DNA of 8,157 nt from an uncultured Pedobacter sp. (GCA_938008555.1 CALLKE010000056.1:1-8157), one strand, 5' to 3'; shown: positions 1 to 5,150, counted from the first letter of the stretch. The notes: a model not told the origin generated them from the letters alone. Numbers and translations are program-made.

Positions 1-47
1 ACCCCAAACCCCAAACCCCAAACCCCAAACCCCAAACCCCAAACCCC
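1..47. repeat. Telomere-like CCCCAAA tandem repeat at the window edge
   Basis: Seven blocks of CCCC separated by AAA, a perfect 7-bp period, fill positions 1-47 and are cut by the window edge, so the real copy number is unknown. On the coding strand this reads GGGGTTT and lies just after the end of the last gene. The G-rich strand has enough four-G runs to form a G-quadruplex. It could act as a transcript end, a replication barrier, a phase-variable tract, or an assembly edge. Confidence 0.95.
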
Positions 48-68
48 TTTGAGTTATGCTGGACATGA

Positions 69-365
69 TTATTTAGAGGCTTTGTTGATAAGCTGTAATC
101 TGTTTTCTACGTTGAACTTCCAATAGACGTGAGAAAGTCTCCATTTCACACAAGCTATTGTTCTAAAAATAAGTTTGGCAATTTCAATTATTTCAACACC
201 GGATAATGTCATGTGCATTATTTGCAATTCGAGTGATGATAATTCCGGCGTTCCCTCAAAGCGTTCTTGTAAGTTTGCAACAGGAAGTGCGAAGCCATCT
301 TCATAAGCTTTTTGGTTCCTATCATTTTCTTCTTTGCTCGCAAATAAATTAGGCTGAAATCCCAT
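69..365 (-). CDS. LuxR/GerE-type helix-turn-helix protein, possible late-gene regulator
   Basis: This is a 98-aa protein starting at ATG 365. Residues about 41-95 match the GerE domain: LSSLELQIMHMTLSG, then EIIEIAKLIFRTIACVKWRL, then HVYWKFNVENRLQLI. This follows the family plan L(T/S)xxExxVL..., xEIA..., and the ...Y.KLxV.NR.... ending. The N-terminal 40 residues are polar and contain no receiver or ligand domain, so this is a stand-alone DNA-binding protein. As the last gene before a repeat, in an operon that began with replication genes, it resembles a late-transcription activator or Q-like regulator, which is inference. Its Shine-Dalgarno is poor, so it may depend on translation of rusA upstream. 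Confidence 0.8.
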   Translation of the reverse strand: MGFQPNLFASKEENDRNQKAYEDGFALPVANLQERFEGTPELSSLELQIMHMTLSGVEIIEIAKLIFRTIACVKWRLSHVYWKFNVENRLQLINKASK

Positions 366-381
366 GCCAAAATTGCACCAC

Positions 382-777
382 TTAGTCTAGGTTTAGTCTA
401 GTAATTTCTATGATGATGTATTCTTGATCAGAATAATAGACCTTTTTTGAACCATCATAGGAGTAAAACAGATTATCATTTTTAATTACACCACAGTCTT
501 CTAGAACATCACATACTGATGCAATAACGTTGTCTAAGTCCTGTTGGTGTTTCTTGTTCGAATAAAAAGCCTTAACACTTAGGTTACAAGGATAATCAAT
601 TGTCTCTTTATTTTTTGCTCTGTTGATGTGACAGGCTGCAAATATTGACCATTTTTTAAATAGGTCACTTGTTGAGATAAACATTTTACCAGTTATTTTG
701 TTTTTAAATAATTGTTTGGAATTTTTCTTAGACCTAGCGCGTCCACTGATTTTACATTGAAACAAAATTTCTGACAT
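382..777 (-). CDS. rusA: RusA-family Holliday-junction resolvase
   Basis: This is a 131-aa protein; its start overlaps the lipoprotein stop (TAATG). The N-terminal strand ends in GRARSKKNSKQ, the usual family start. The active-site run QQDLDNVIASVCDVLEDCGV, then IKNDNLF, gives D80, D82, N83 and D101, with the same 21-residue spacing as D70 and D91 of E. coli RusA. A later GSKKVYY supplies the family's basic strand. RusA resolves four-way DNA junctions formed in phage recombination or replication and acts as a dimer. One oddity: the Lys usually four residues after DxD (K76 in E. coli) is Ala here. Length is near the usual 120. Confidence 0.88.
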   Translation of the reverse strand: MSEILFQCKISGRARSKKNSKQLFKNKITGKMFISTSDLFKKWSIFAACHINRAKNKETIDYPCNLSVKAFYSNKKHQQDLDNVIASVCDVLEDCGVIKNDNLFYSYDGSKKVYYSDQEYIIIEITRLNLD

Positions 778-1079
778 TATTTGCAGTTGGCTTTCTGCTT
801 AATATAATTATTGTAATAGTTTAAATTATACTGGACCTGATCAGGCGGAATACAAACCCAACCATTCATTTCAGTGATTGGTTTTGTTGTTCCTGAGTAT
901 TTAAACAAATAATCAGGACTACCGCACTCTTTTGGCTCAATCTTTTCTGCTGTGTAGACTCGACCATAGCCTTTATTTGTATCTAAAAATGTCGGCGTAT
1001 TGTTTTCGATCTTGTAAGTTGCACAGCCAACAAAGATCGGCATTAATAACCAAATCATAAAAACGTCTAACTTGATCAT
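777..1079 (-). CDS. Small lipoprotein, possible outer spanin
   Basis: The 100-aa product begins MIKLDVFMIWLLMPIFVGC, a signal peptide with a lipobox-like FVGC (C19), weaker than the consensus because F occupies the -3 position. After cleavage C19 would be lipidated. The mature part has three further cysteines (52, 76, 99) and is Tyr/Asn-rich, without the proline richness of lambda Rz1. It is ATGA-coupled to the membrane/coiled-coil gene upstream, as inner and outer spanin genes often are. Another periplasmic lipoprotein is possible. Confidence 0.6.
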   Translation of the reverse strand: MIKLDVFMIWLLMPIFVGCATYKIENNTPTFLDTNKGYGRVYTAEKIEPKECGSPDYLFKYSGTTKPITEMNGWVCIPPDQVQYNLNYYNNYIKQKANCK

Positions 1080-1384
1080 TTGCGTCCACCATTTAATAAG
1101 TCTTGCTCAAGGTTAATTAATTCTTGTTCAGGCGCATTGTTTTTAATAGCGTCTTTATATTTCTCAAGAATTTCTTTATCTTTTTTTTCTTGATCTGCAA
1201 TCGCCGCAGCTTGATCAGCTTGTTTTTTTGCGTAGATAAATACTCTTGTTAAAACGAAAGAAACAATCTTTGTCCAGATGCCTCCGGTAACTCCGATTGT
1301 TTTAAGGATGAACGAAACTGCGTATTTCTTCACATAGTTGTTAAATAATACTGAGAAAGATTCTACCAGTTTCGTCCAAGTCAT
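1076..1384 (-). CDS. Small membrane protein with charged coiled-coil tail (holin or spanin candidate)
   Basis: The 102-aa product starts at ATG 1384, one base after the previous stop. A hydrophobic region spans about residues 21-52 (VSFILKTIGVTGGIWTKIV, then SFVLTRVFIYA), enough for one long or two short membrane helices with a Gly-Gly turn. Residues 53-97 are an Ala/Gln/Lys/Glu-rich helix likely to form a coiled coil (KKQADQAAAIADQEKKDKE). It resembles the protein at 1606-1830 in plan, and is ATGA-coupled to the lipoprotein gene. An inner spanin paired with that lipoprotein is the most attractive reading; a holin is the alternative. Confidence 0.6.
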   Translation of the reverse strand: MTWTKLVESFSVLFNNYVKKYAVSFILKTIGVTGGIWTKIVSFVLTRVFIYAKKQADQAAAIADQEKKDKEILEKYKDAIKNNAPEQELINLEQDLLNGGRK

Positions 1385-1385
1385 A

Positions 1386-1604
1386 TTAAGCTAATGCGTT
1401 TCCGGCTTTAACTAATTTCTCAATCCATAATAAAGCAGCATCATCGATTGGAGTTGCTGTTTTTTCAGCAAGCTTTTTTAACTCGCCAATCAAATCAACT
1501 TCAACCTTTGCAGAAATAGACAACTTCAATTCTGGAGTCACGTCTACGATTACAGCGCCAACTTGACCAATCTTTTGTTCAAACTCATTTCCTTCAAGTA
1601 CCAT
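1386..1604 (-). CDS. 72-aa phage protein of unknown function
   Basis: ATG 1604 follows AAAGGAAAATAAA, an excellent Shine-Dalgarno that overlaps the end of the preceding gene. The product alternates a strand-rich half (VGAVIVDVTPELKLSISAKV) with a helical C-terminal half (IGELKKLAEKTATPID, then ALLWIEKLVKAGN). It has no cysteines and no membrane helix. I do not recognise the family. Its position between two small membrane-protein genes suggests it belongs to the lysis cassette, for example as a soluble partner, but this is inference. Confidence 0.65.
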   Translation of the reverse strand: MVLEGNEFEQKIGQVGAVIVDVTPELKLSISAKVEVDLIGELKKLAEKTATPIDDAALLWIEKLVKAGNALA

Positions 1605-1605
1605 T

Positions 1606-1830
1606 TTATTTTCCTTTGTTTATTTGTTCTAGTGTTGCGTCTATGCGCTCCACCTTGATTTTTATTGTGTTTATATCGTCTTTGATAGATTCGAGCTTGT
1701 CAATTCTTTGAGCCATTAACTCTTGTCGTGTTAACGCAGAACTAGCTATGAATATGACAAATATGACCGATGTGATAACAGCCCAAAACTCAGTGATGAT
1801 GTAAGCAATGTTTGAAAGTTTCTGTTTCAC
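1606..1830 (-). CDS. Small membrane protein with C-terminal coiled coil (holin or inner-spanin candidate)
   Basis: The 74-aa product uses GTG 1830; no other start lies before the membrane segment, and the ribosome site is poor. Residues about 14-32 (FWAVITSVIFVIFIAS) are one membrane helix. Residues about 36-72 have heptad spacing of I/L (RIDKLESIKDDINTIKIKVE), a short coiled coil. An N-terminal anchor followed by a coiled coil is the plan of inner-membrane spanins (Rz), though Rz is usually longer; a holin accessory is the alternative. It sits between the murein hydrolases and a small lipoprotein gene, supporting a lysis role. Confidence 0.6.
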   Translation of the reverse strand: MKQKLSNIAYIITEFWAVITSVIFVIFIASSALTRQELMAQRIDKLESIKDDINTIKIKVERIDATLEQINKGK

Positions 1831-1907
1831 AGAAAACAGGATAGTATTTTGTATTGATTTTTATAAGTTATGATAGATTGGCGCTGGTTCTTTAGACGTG
1901 AGTCAAG

Positions 1908-2114
1908 CTAAGCCTTGTATCTTTTTTGATCTATTTTCTTGGCTTTGTATTCAGATATTAAGTGAAACAGATTTGCATAAATAATGAAGTATTCTTTTGA
2001 TTGTGGCTTTACTTTAGCGCGTCTAAATGCGATCTGTATTGACCAGCCTTCAAGTAAAGCTTGTCTGACAATCTCTGTTTTATCTTTAATTTCTTGATCT
2101 GTTAATTCGCGCAT
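1908..2114 (-). CDS. 68-aa helical protein, possible small DNA-binding protein
   Basis: ATG 2114 lies behind TTAGGAACCAA, a good Shine-Dalgarno, so it is independently translated after a 68-base intergenic stretch. The segment IVRQALLEGWSIQIAFRRAK looks like a helix-turn-helix: helix, Gly-Trp-Ser turn, then a basic recognition-like helix. A second helical stretch and a basic tail (KAKKIDQKRYKA) follow. The protein at 6611-6943 has the same EGWS layout. DNA binding is inferred only. Confidence 0.65.
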   Translation of the reverse strand: MRELTDQEIKDKTEIVRQALLEGWSIQIAFRRAKVKPQSKEYFIIYANLFHLISEYKAKKIDQKRYKA

Positions 2115-2182
2115 TTGGTTCCTAATTATTAGCCCACTTAACCGCAGGGCTTTCTCGTTCGTATAAGTATCACCTGTTTAAT

Positions 2183-2413
2183 TTAAATTATTTCTTTTTT
2201 GATGTTGCTTTTTTTGTTGTTTTCTTTTTTGGCGCTGTTGCTTTTTTCATTTTTATCCTTTCCACTGTCTTTTAATACAGTCAAATCTAGCTCATAAAGA
2301 GCGTTAAATATTAAGCTAATCATTTCTCTAATCTGACCAGCATTTAGTTTATGTTTTTCATTCTGCTTTGCAGATACTATTTTGACAATCTGATTTATTA
2401 TTTTTTTGTTCAT
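2183..2413 (-). CDS. 76-aa small protein with lysine-rich tail
   Basis: The frame starts at ATG 2413 inside the preceding gene, with only a distant GGA as ribosome site; ATG 2323 is an alternative start. Residues 1-48 are helical (KKIINQIVKIVSAKQNEK, then IREMISLIFNALYELDL). Residues 50-76 are almost all Lys, Asn, Ser and Glu, a basic unstructured tail that could bind nucleic acid. I do not recognise it. It resembles the 82-aa neighbour in layout (helical body plus polar lysine tail), so the two may be related or act together. Confidence 0.5.
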   Translation of the reverse strand: MNKKIINQIVKIVSAKQNEKHKLNAGQIREMISLIFNALYELDLTVLKDSGKDKNEKSNSAKKENNKKSNIKKEII

Positions 2414-2606
2414 TAGTTTTTTTATCCATTTCTTTGTATTGTTCTGATGCTGCGATTCTATGAAGCTTCAAAAGCGTAACTTCAGCGACATTTTCAGCCT
2501 TGTCAGATACCTTTTTTAATCCAAAATCACAGACCAATATGTTATAAATCACGTCCTTCAGCTTCTGTTTTGCTGCTCTTAGAGTTTCGCTATCTGGTTG
2601 ATTCAT
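2358..2606 (-). CDS. 82-aa small phage protein of unknown function
   Basis: ATG 2606 overlaps the end of the cell-wall hydrolase gene; the Shine-Dalgarno is weak (AAAAGAT). The first 55 residues form amphipathic helices (LRAAKQKLKDVIYNILVCDF, then KAENVAEVTLLKLHRIAA). The tail is Lys/Asn/Glu-rich with two cysteines. No membrane segment is seen and the family is not recognised. Its last 56 bases overlap the start of the next gene in another frame. Confidence 0.5.
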   Translation of the reverse strand: MNQPDSETLRAAKQKLKDVIYNILVCDFGLKKVSDKAENVAEVTLLKLHRIAASEQYKEMDKKTNEQKNNKSDCQNSICKAE

Positions 2607-3171
2607 TATCTTTTGTTTTAGAGCTGCAATTCACAGACTTCAAAACTTTAGCAGGCTTTGGAGAGTCCTTTACATCTTTAGGCCAGCGAACAGCGCAGAT
2701 CTCGGTGACTGCGTATGTTGATACCTTCCAAGTGTTCCCCTGATTTCCTCCGTACAGATCAATCGTTGCGTTTTTCTTAGTAAGATCTGCAACAGTACAA
2801 TCTCCATTGGCTTGAGCAACGTGATTTGAACTAGATGAGCCGCATTTTGTATGATTGATTTGAACGATTGCGCCTTGTGGAATACCGTCTTTTTTCCAAT
2901 TAATTTCTGTTCCATAGCTGGCCCAGTTTCTTGCTAGTGCTCCATTCTTTGCGTAGTCAACACCTACGCCCGACAATGCAACAGCCATAGCAAGCCCACA
3001 CCACGCGGCCCACGACTCTTTAATAGTTCCTAGATTCATACCGAATAGTTTCCACTTTGCAGACATATCTTTGTTGAACTCAGGTTCATTTTCGTTTCTA
3101 CCTTTGTATTTTAATGCGAATAAATACCAAGGAGGTGATTTCTTTTTTTGTTCTTGTTTTTGATCAGCCAT
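2590..3171 (-). CDS. TIGR02594/CHAP-like cysteine cell-wall hydrolase (endolysin candidate)
   Basis: This is a 193-aa protein with no signal peptide. After a charged start comes PPWYLFALKYKGRNENE, the opening of TIGR02594-type proteins (PWL..A....G..E). The probable catalytic cysteine is C58 (ESWAAWCGLAMAVAL), followed by GALARNWASYG, IPQGAIVQI, the probable catalytic His in SSNHVAQANGDC (H117), and the asparagine-rich LYGGNQGNTW (N143). The domain closes at AVRWPKD, and a basic tail follows. It should cut peptidoglycan peptide bonds or the amide link; which one cannot be told. Without an export signal it would need a holin to reach the wall. It follows the lipoprotein enzyme (TAATG) and overlaps the next gene by 17 bases. 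Confidence 0.75.
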   Translation of the reverse strand: MADQKQEQKKKSPPWYLFALKYKGRNENEPEFNKDMSAKWKLFGMNLGTIKESWAAWCGLAMAVALSGVGVDYAKNGALARNWASYGTEINWKKDGIPQGAIVQINHTKCGSSSSNHVAQANGDCTVADLTKKNATIDLYGGNQGNTWKVSTYAVTEICAVRWPKDVKDSPKPAKVLKSVNCSSKTKDNESTR

Positions 3172-3866
3172 TAGTTACATCCATCTAATTTGTTAAGTGC
3201 TGCGTTTATTTTAACATACGATTGACGAGCTTTGCCGTCAAACTCTGGACGCAAAACAGCCCAGTACCTACTACCCCCACGCCATTTATCATCTACTTTT
3301 CCAGTGATGATTTTGTCTTGCAGAATATAGTTTTTATATATGTGTAATGCGCATTTAATGTTTAGGTCTTCATTATGCAAATCGTCAGATTTATTGATCC
3401 AAGAACACCCAAGCCCACGAGAACTGCTAACACTAAGTTGAAATAGCCCTCTGCTGACAGCATAACCACCATCAAGCTTGCTACTGGTAACGCGACAAAA
3501 ACCGCGTAAAGGATCAGTGAAACAACCACTAGCATAATAGCACTTAGCTTTAGCACACTCATAATAAGCTTCTTCATTTTTAAATCCTGACTCATGTCTA
3601 ATCATTTCGTAGAATAATGTTGTGTAAAAAAGATTCAAATCCTTTGGCGTTTTCGAGCAGAATGGAAGATAGCTTGTTTGTAAAGGCTCAAACTCTTTTG
3701 CAGCAATCGAAAGCTTTTCTTTTAATGTTAGCGGCTTTGGAGGCTCTACCACAACAGGAGTTGAATCAACACTTGCAACGGTAGAATCTTGACTTGCTAC
3801 TGTTGCGGTTGTCTTTGGTTCTTCACAGCTTACTAAAAATAGCGCTGCGATAATTAAGTATTTCAT
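3171..3866 (-). CDS. Lipoprotein lytic transglycosylase (SLT-like), lysis enzyme candidate
   Basis: The 231-aa product begins MKYLIIAALFLVSCEEPK, a lipoprotein signal with lipobox LVSC (C14). A Thr/Ser/Val linker (about residues 19-47) precedes the catalytic domain. RHESGF contains the likely catalytic E92, and SRGLFQLS at 138-145 is the second SLT hallmark (GLxQ). Later, NIKCALHIYKNYI matches the usual A..Y....L helix region of the SLT fold. Eight or more cysteines after residue 60 fit disulfide bonds in the periplasm. It should cleave glycan strands of peptidoglycan from a membrane-anchored position. It overlaps the next enzyme as TAATG. A true phage endolysin with a lipoprotein tag is unusual; a tail or virion murein enzyme is less likely from context. 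Confidence 0.75.
   Translation of the reverse strand: MKYLIIAALFLVSCEEPKTTATVASQDSTVASVDSTPVVVEPPKPLTLKEKLSIAAKEFEPLQTSYLPFCSKTPKDLNLFYTTLFYEMIRHESGFKNEEAYYECAKAKCYYASGCFTDPLRGFCRVTSSKLDGGYAVSRGLFQLSVSSSRGLGCSWINKSDDLHNEDLNIKCALHIYKNYILQDKIITGKVDDKWRGGSRYWAVLRPEFDGKARQSYVKINAALNKLDGCN
3362..3577 (-). CDS. Possible overprinted holin-like protein inside the transglycosylase gene
   Basis: A second frame inside the transglycosylase gene opens at ATG 3577 (MKKLIMSVLKLSAIML). AGGA (3585-3588) lies 7 nt upstream, a near-ideal ribosome site. The 71-aa product has a basic start, hydrophobic residues about 4-41 and 46-68 separated by SAEGYF, and very few charges: two or three membrane helices, as in small holins. 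An ATG at 3595 gives a 77-aa form. Against it, the main frame prefers T-ending codons, which automatically makes this shifted frame hydrophobic. So this may be composition only. Confidence 0.28.
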   Translation of the reverse strand: MKKLIMSVLKLSAIMLVVVSLILYAVFVALPVASLMVVMLSAEGYFNLVLAVLVGLGVLGSINLTICIMKT

Positions 3867-3871
3867 TTCTT

Positions 3872-3877
3872 CTCCTT
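3872..3877 (-). promoter_or_regulatory. Shine-Dalgarno that fixes the transglycosylase start
   Basis: AAGGAG precedes ATG 3866 at the usual spacing (AAGGAGAAGAAATG on the minus strand). It supports the start at the lipoprotein signal peptide rather than at ATG 3989, which would add a valine-rich translation of the hexamer tract. Confidence 0.75.
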
Positions 3878-3891
3878 TTTTTATTATTTTT

Positions 3892-3987
3892 ACGGCCGCG
3901 ACCGCGTCCCCGACCACGACCGCGACCACGACCGCGACCGCGACCCCGACCCCGACCACGACCGCGACCACGACCACGACCGCGACC
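3892..3987. repeat. GC-rich hexanucleotide tandem repeat, 16 units
   Basis: Sixteen consecutive 6-bp units with plus-strand consensus NCGACC (N is A, C or G; GGTCGN on the coding strand) fill 96 bp without a gap. Only two units depart from CGACC, one as CGGCC and one as CGTCC. The tract is far more GC-rich than anything around it. All variation falls at two of the six positions. It lies between the 109-aa gene and the Shine-Dalgarno of the lytic transglycosylase, so in the mRNA it forms most of that gene's upstream leader. Confidence 0.95.
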
Positions 3988-4019
3988 ATCCTTCTCTTAA
4001 AACAGTCTGATTCATAAAA

Positions 4020-4349
4020 TTATTTTTGCTTTCTAATCACAGAAGGAATTTCAGTAATATCTAGCAAAGCTCCTCGCATGATTACGACTGGCTTTGTATA
4101 TGGTTCAGCCTCTTTGTGTGCTCCTGTTGCAGCAAAATCCATCCATCGCTCTGTTTCTGGTATCCATGCTGCCTCATCAACCAATAGCTCTTGTGAAGAT
4201 ATTGCTTTAAGTCTTCCGGTGTAAATCATGGTTACTGTTCTAAAAGCATAAACTTTGTTTACCTCTAAAAACGATTCACTTGTTGACTCTGGTTGTTTTG
4301 TTTCTGAGCTTAATCCTAAAATTAACTCTACTAATTTTAATTTATCCAT
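4020..4349 (-). CDS. Conserved phage protein with RTVTMIYTGRL / DEAAWI motifs
   Basis: This is a 109-aa protein starting at ATG 4349 behind AAAGGAGAAGAAGAA. The core YAFRTVTMIYTGRLKAISSQ, then LLVDEAAWIPETERWMDF, then EPYTKPVVIMRGALLDITE, matches what I recall of a common uncharacterised phage protein family. That family has the same order: RTVT..xTGR, an acidic AAWIxETGR step, an EPxPD-like step and a GRGALxD step. Strand-rich character suggests a small beta-barrel. Its role is unknown. The gene ends about 30 bases before the GC-rich hexamer tract, which separates it from the lysis genes. Confidence 0.75.
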   Translation of the reverse strand: MDKLKLVELILGLSSETKQPESTSESFLEVNKVYAFRTVTMIYTGRLKAISSQELLVDEAAWIPETERWMDFAATGAHKEAEPYTKPVVIMRGALLDITEIPSVIRKQK

Positions 4350-4546
4350 TTCTTCTTCTCCTTTGGTTTATTGATTATAAATTCTTGGATTTCATGTTGT
4401 GATGTTAGCCCAGTGACTCTTTTAAGCTTTAAACCTGATTGATTCATGTATTCGTCAAAAGCTAAGTCTGCTGTCGGCTGATTAGTTAAATATTGGTATA
4501 GAGTCGTCGTAGTGACTTCAACTAAAAGCTTGTTCTTTTTTTTCAT
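4337..4546 (-). CDS. 69-aa phage protein of unknown function
   Basis: ATG 4546 follows GGGTGAATT and is ATGA-coupled to the 59-aa gene. The product begins with a very basic MKKKNKLLVEV. It then has a helical segment (TTLYQYLTNQPTADLAFDEY) and a second segment (LKRVTGLTSQHEIQEFI), and ends basic. No known domain is recognised. Its last 13 bases overlap the start of the following gene. Confidence 0.65.
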   Translation of the reverse strand: MKKKNKLLVEVTTTTLYQYLTNQPTADLAFDEYMNQSGLKLKRVTGLTSQHEIQEFIINKPKEKKKWIN

Positions 4547-4722
4547 AATTCACCCAAAGGTATCCAAGTTGTTTCTCTCATTGGCTCACAATCAAAGCCC
4601 CAAATCTTTCCAGCCTCAAACATATCAAATCCATCCCATTCAAAAGAAATGTAACAATCTTCCATAATAGTTTGTAAAACTATCCAGTTATATTCTGGCG
4701 AGTACCAAGCGTAGTGTCTCAT
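4543..4722 (-). CDS. 59-aa acidic/aromatic phage protein
   Basis: This small gene fills the gap between the coiled-coil gene and the 69-aa gene. Its start (MRHYAWYSPEYNWIVLQTIM) overlaps the upstream stop as ATGA, and its stop overlaps the downstream start as ATGA. The product is rich in Trp, Tyr and acidic residues (EDCYISFEWDGFDMFEAG, then IWGFDCEPMRETTWIPLGE) and has no membrane segment. It reads like a compact beta-rich domain; I do not recognise the family. The Shine-Dalgarno is weak, so it probably depends on coupling. Confidence 0.75.
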   Translation of the reverse strand: MRHYAWYSPEYNWIVLQTIMEDCYISFEWDGFDMFEAGKIWGFDCEPMRETTWIPLGEL

Positions 4723-5150
4723 GATTCAATTTCTTTCAAAGCTTGTCGTGCTGGTTTGCATAACCATTCGGAATCAAACTCAGAGTTTCCATTGTGGTGA
4801 CATTTAAAGTGGTCAAAAATATCTAGTTCAATGTCGCTTTTGTCTCCGCCAGCATAAAACTCCAAAGCCTCTTTCGCCTTTGCGAGCTTGGATTTGAGCG
4901 CGGTTATTTCGGCTCTAAAATTATTGTTTTCAATCTGCAAAGCCTGATGCTCTCTCATGGTAACGCAGTCTTCTTCTAAGCTTTTTATCTCAGCTTTCAA
5001 CTGTTCCACAGCAGCGATTTCTATAGCATGGACTATGTTTGGTTTTTCTATATCAACAGACTCAATTTGCGATTTGCATTTAAAGACAAATTTAACAATG
5101 CTATTATCATCGTTAACCCAAAACTCTCGAAATTTATTTTCTGTGCTCAT
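4719..5150 (-). CDS. Coiled-coil phage accessory protein, Ead/Ea22-like
   Basis: This is a 143-aa product from ATG 5150, chosen for the strong Shine-Dalgarno; the frame is open to 5378, but that extension runs through another gene. Residues 1-45 form a small charged domain. About residues 46-96 are a heptad-like coiled coil (VEQLKAEIKSLEEDC, then FRAEITALKSKLAKAKEAL). The tail contains LEFYAGGDKSD and ends KPARQALKEIE, a pattern found at the C terminus of Ead/Ea22-like proteins in temperate-phage early regions. These proteins are variable and of poorly known function. It is ATGA-coupled to the 59-aa gene. Confidence 0.7.
   Translation of the reverse strand: MSTENKFREFWVNDDNSIVKFVFKCKSQIESVDIEKPNIVHAIEIAAVEQLKAEIKSLEEDCVTMREHQALQIENNNFRAEITALKSKLAKAKEALEFYAGGDKSDIELDIFDHFKCHHNGNSEFDSEWLCKPARQALKEIES

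Noticed and set aside
48..68. AGCATAACTCAAAGGGGTTT on the minus strand resembles part of the T7 late terminator
   Set aside because: There is no pairing C-run on that strand, so no terminator hairpin can form; likely coincidence.
382..401. Direct repeat TTAGTCTAG twice, two bases apart, considered as an operator
   Set aside because: It lies in the rusA 3' end and the same word occurs by codon use at about 7480-7490; no further evidence.
1831..1907. 77-base AT-rich gap considered as a promoter for the distal lysis genes (TTGACT and TACTAT-like words)
   Set aside because: No -35 and -10 pair with 16-18 base spacing could be found.
2131..2151. Inverted repeat AGCCC...GGGCT in the 68-base gap at 2115-2182, considered as a terminator
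   Set aside because: Only five base pairs around an 11-base loop and no T-run; too weak to call.
2670..2915. 81-aa frame inside the cysteine hydrolase gene
   Set aside because: No Shine-Dalgarno or domain, and the main frame carries all the TIGR02594 motifs here.
3867..3989. In-frame N-terminal extension of the transglycosylase to ATG 3989, giving a 272-aa valine-rich product
   Set aside because: It translates the hexamer tract into a Val/Ala/Gly run and bypasses a good Shine-Dalgarno and a proper lipoprotein signal at 3866; the AAGGA before 3989 is too close.
3890..4015. 41-codon frame from ATG 4015 through the hexamer tract (Ser-Arg/Ser-Trp repeats)
   Set aside because: The repeat variation changes amino acids in this frame, the ribosome site is weak and no recognisable domain is present; more likely a by-product of the repeat.
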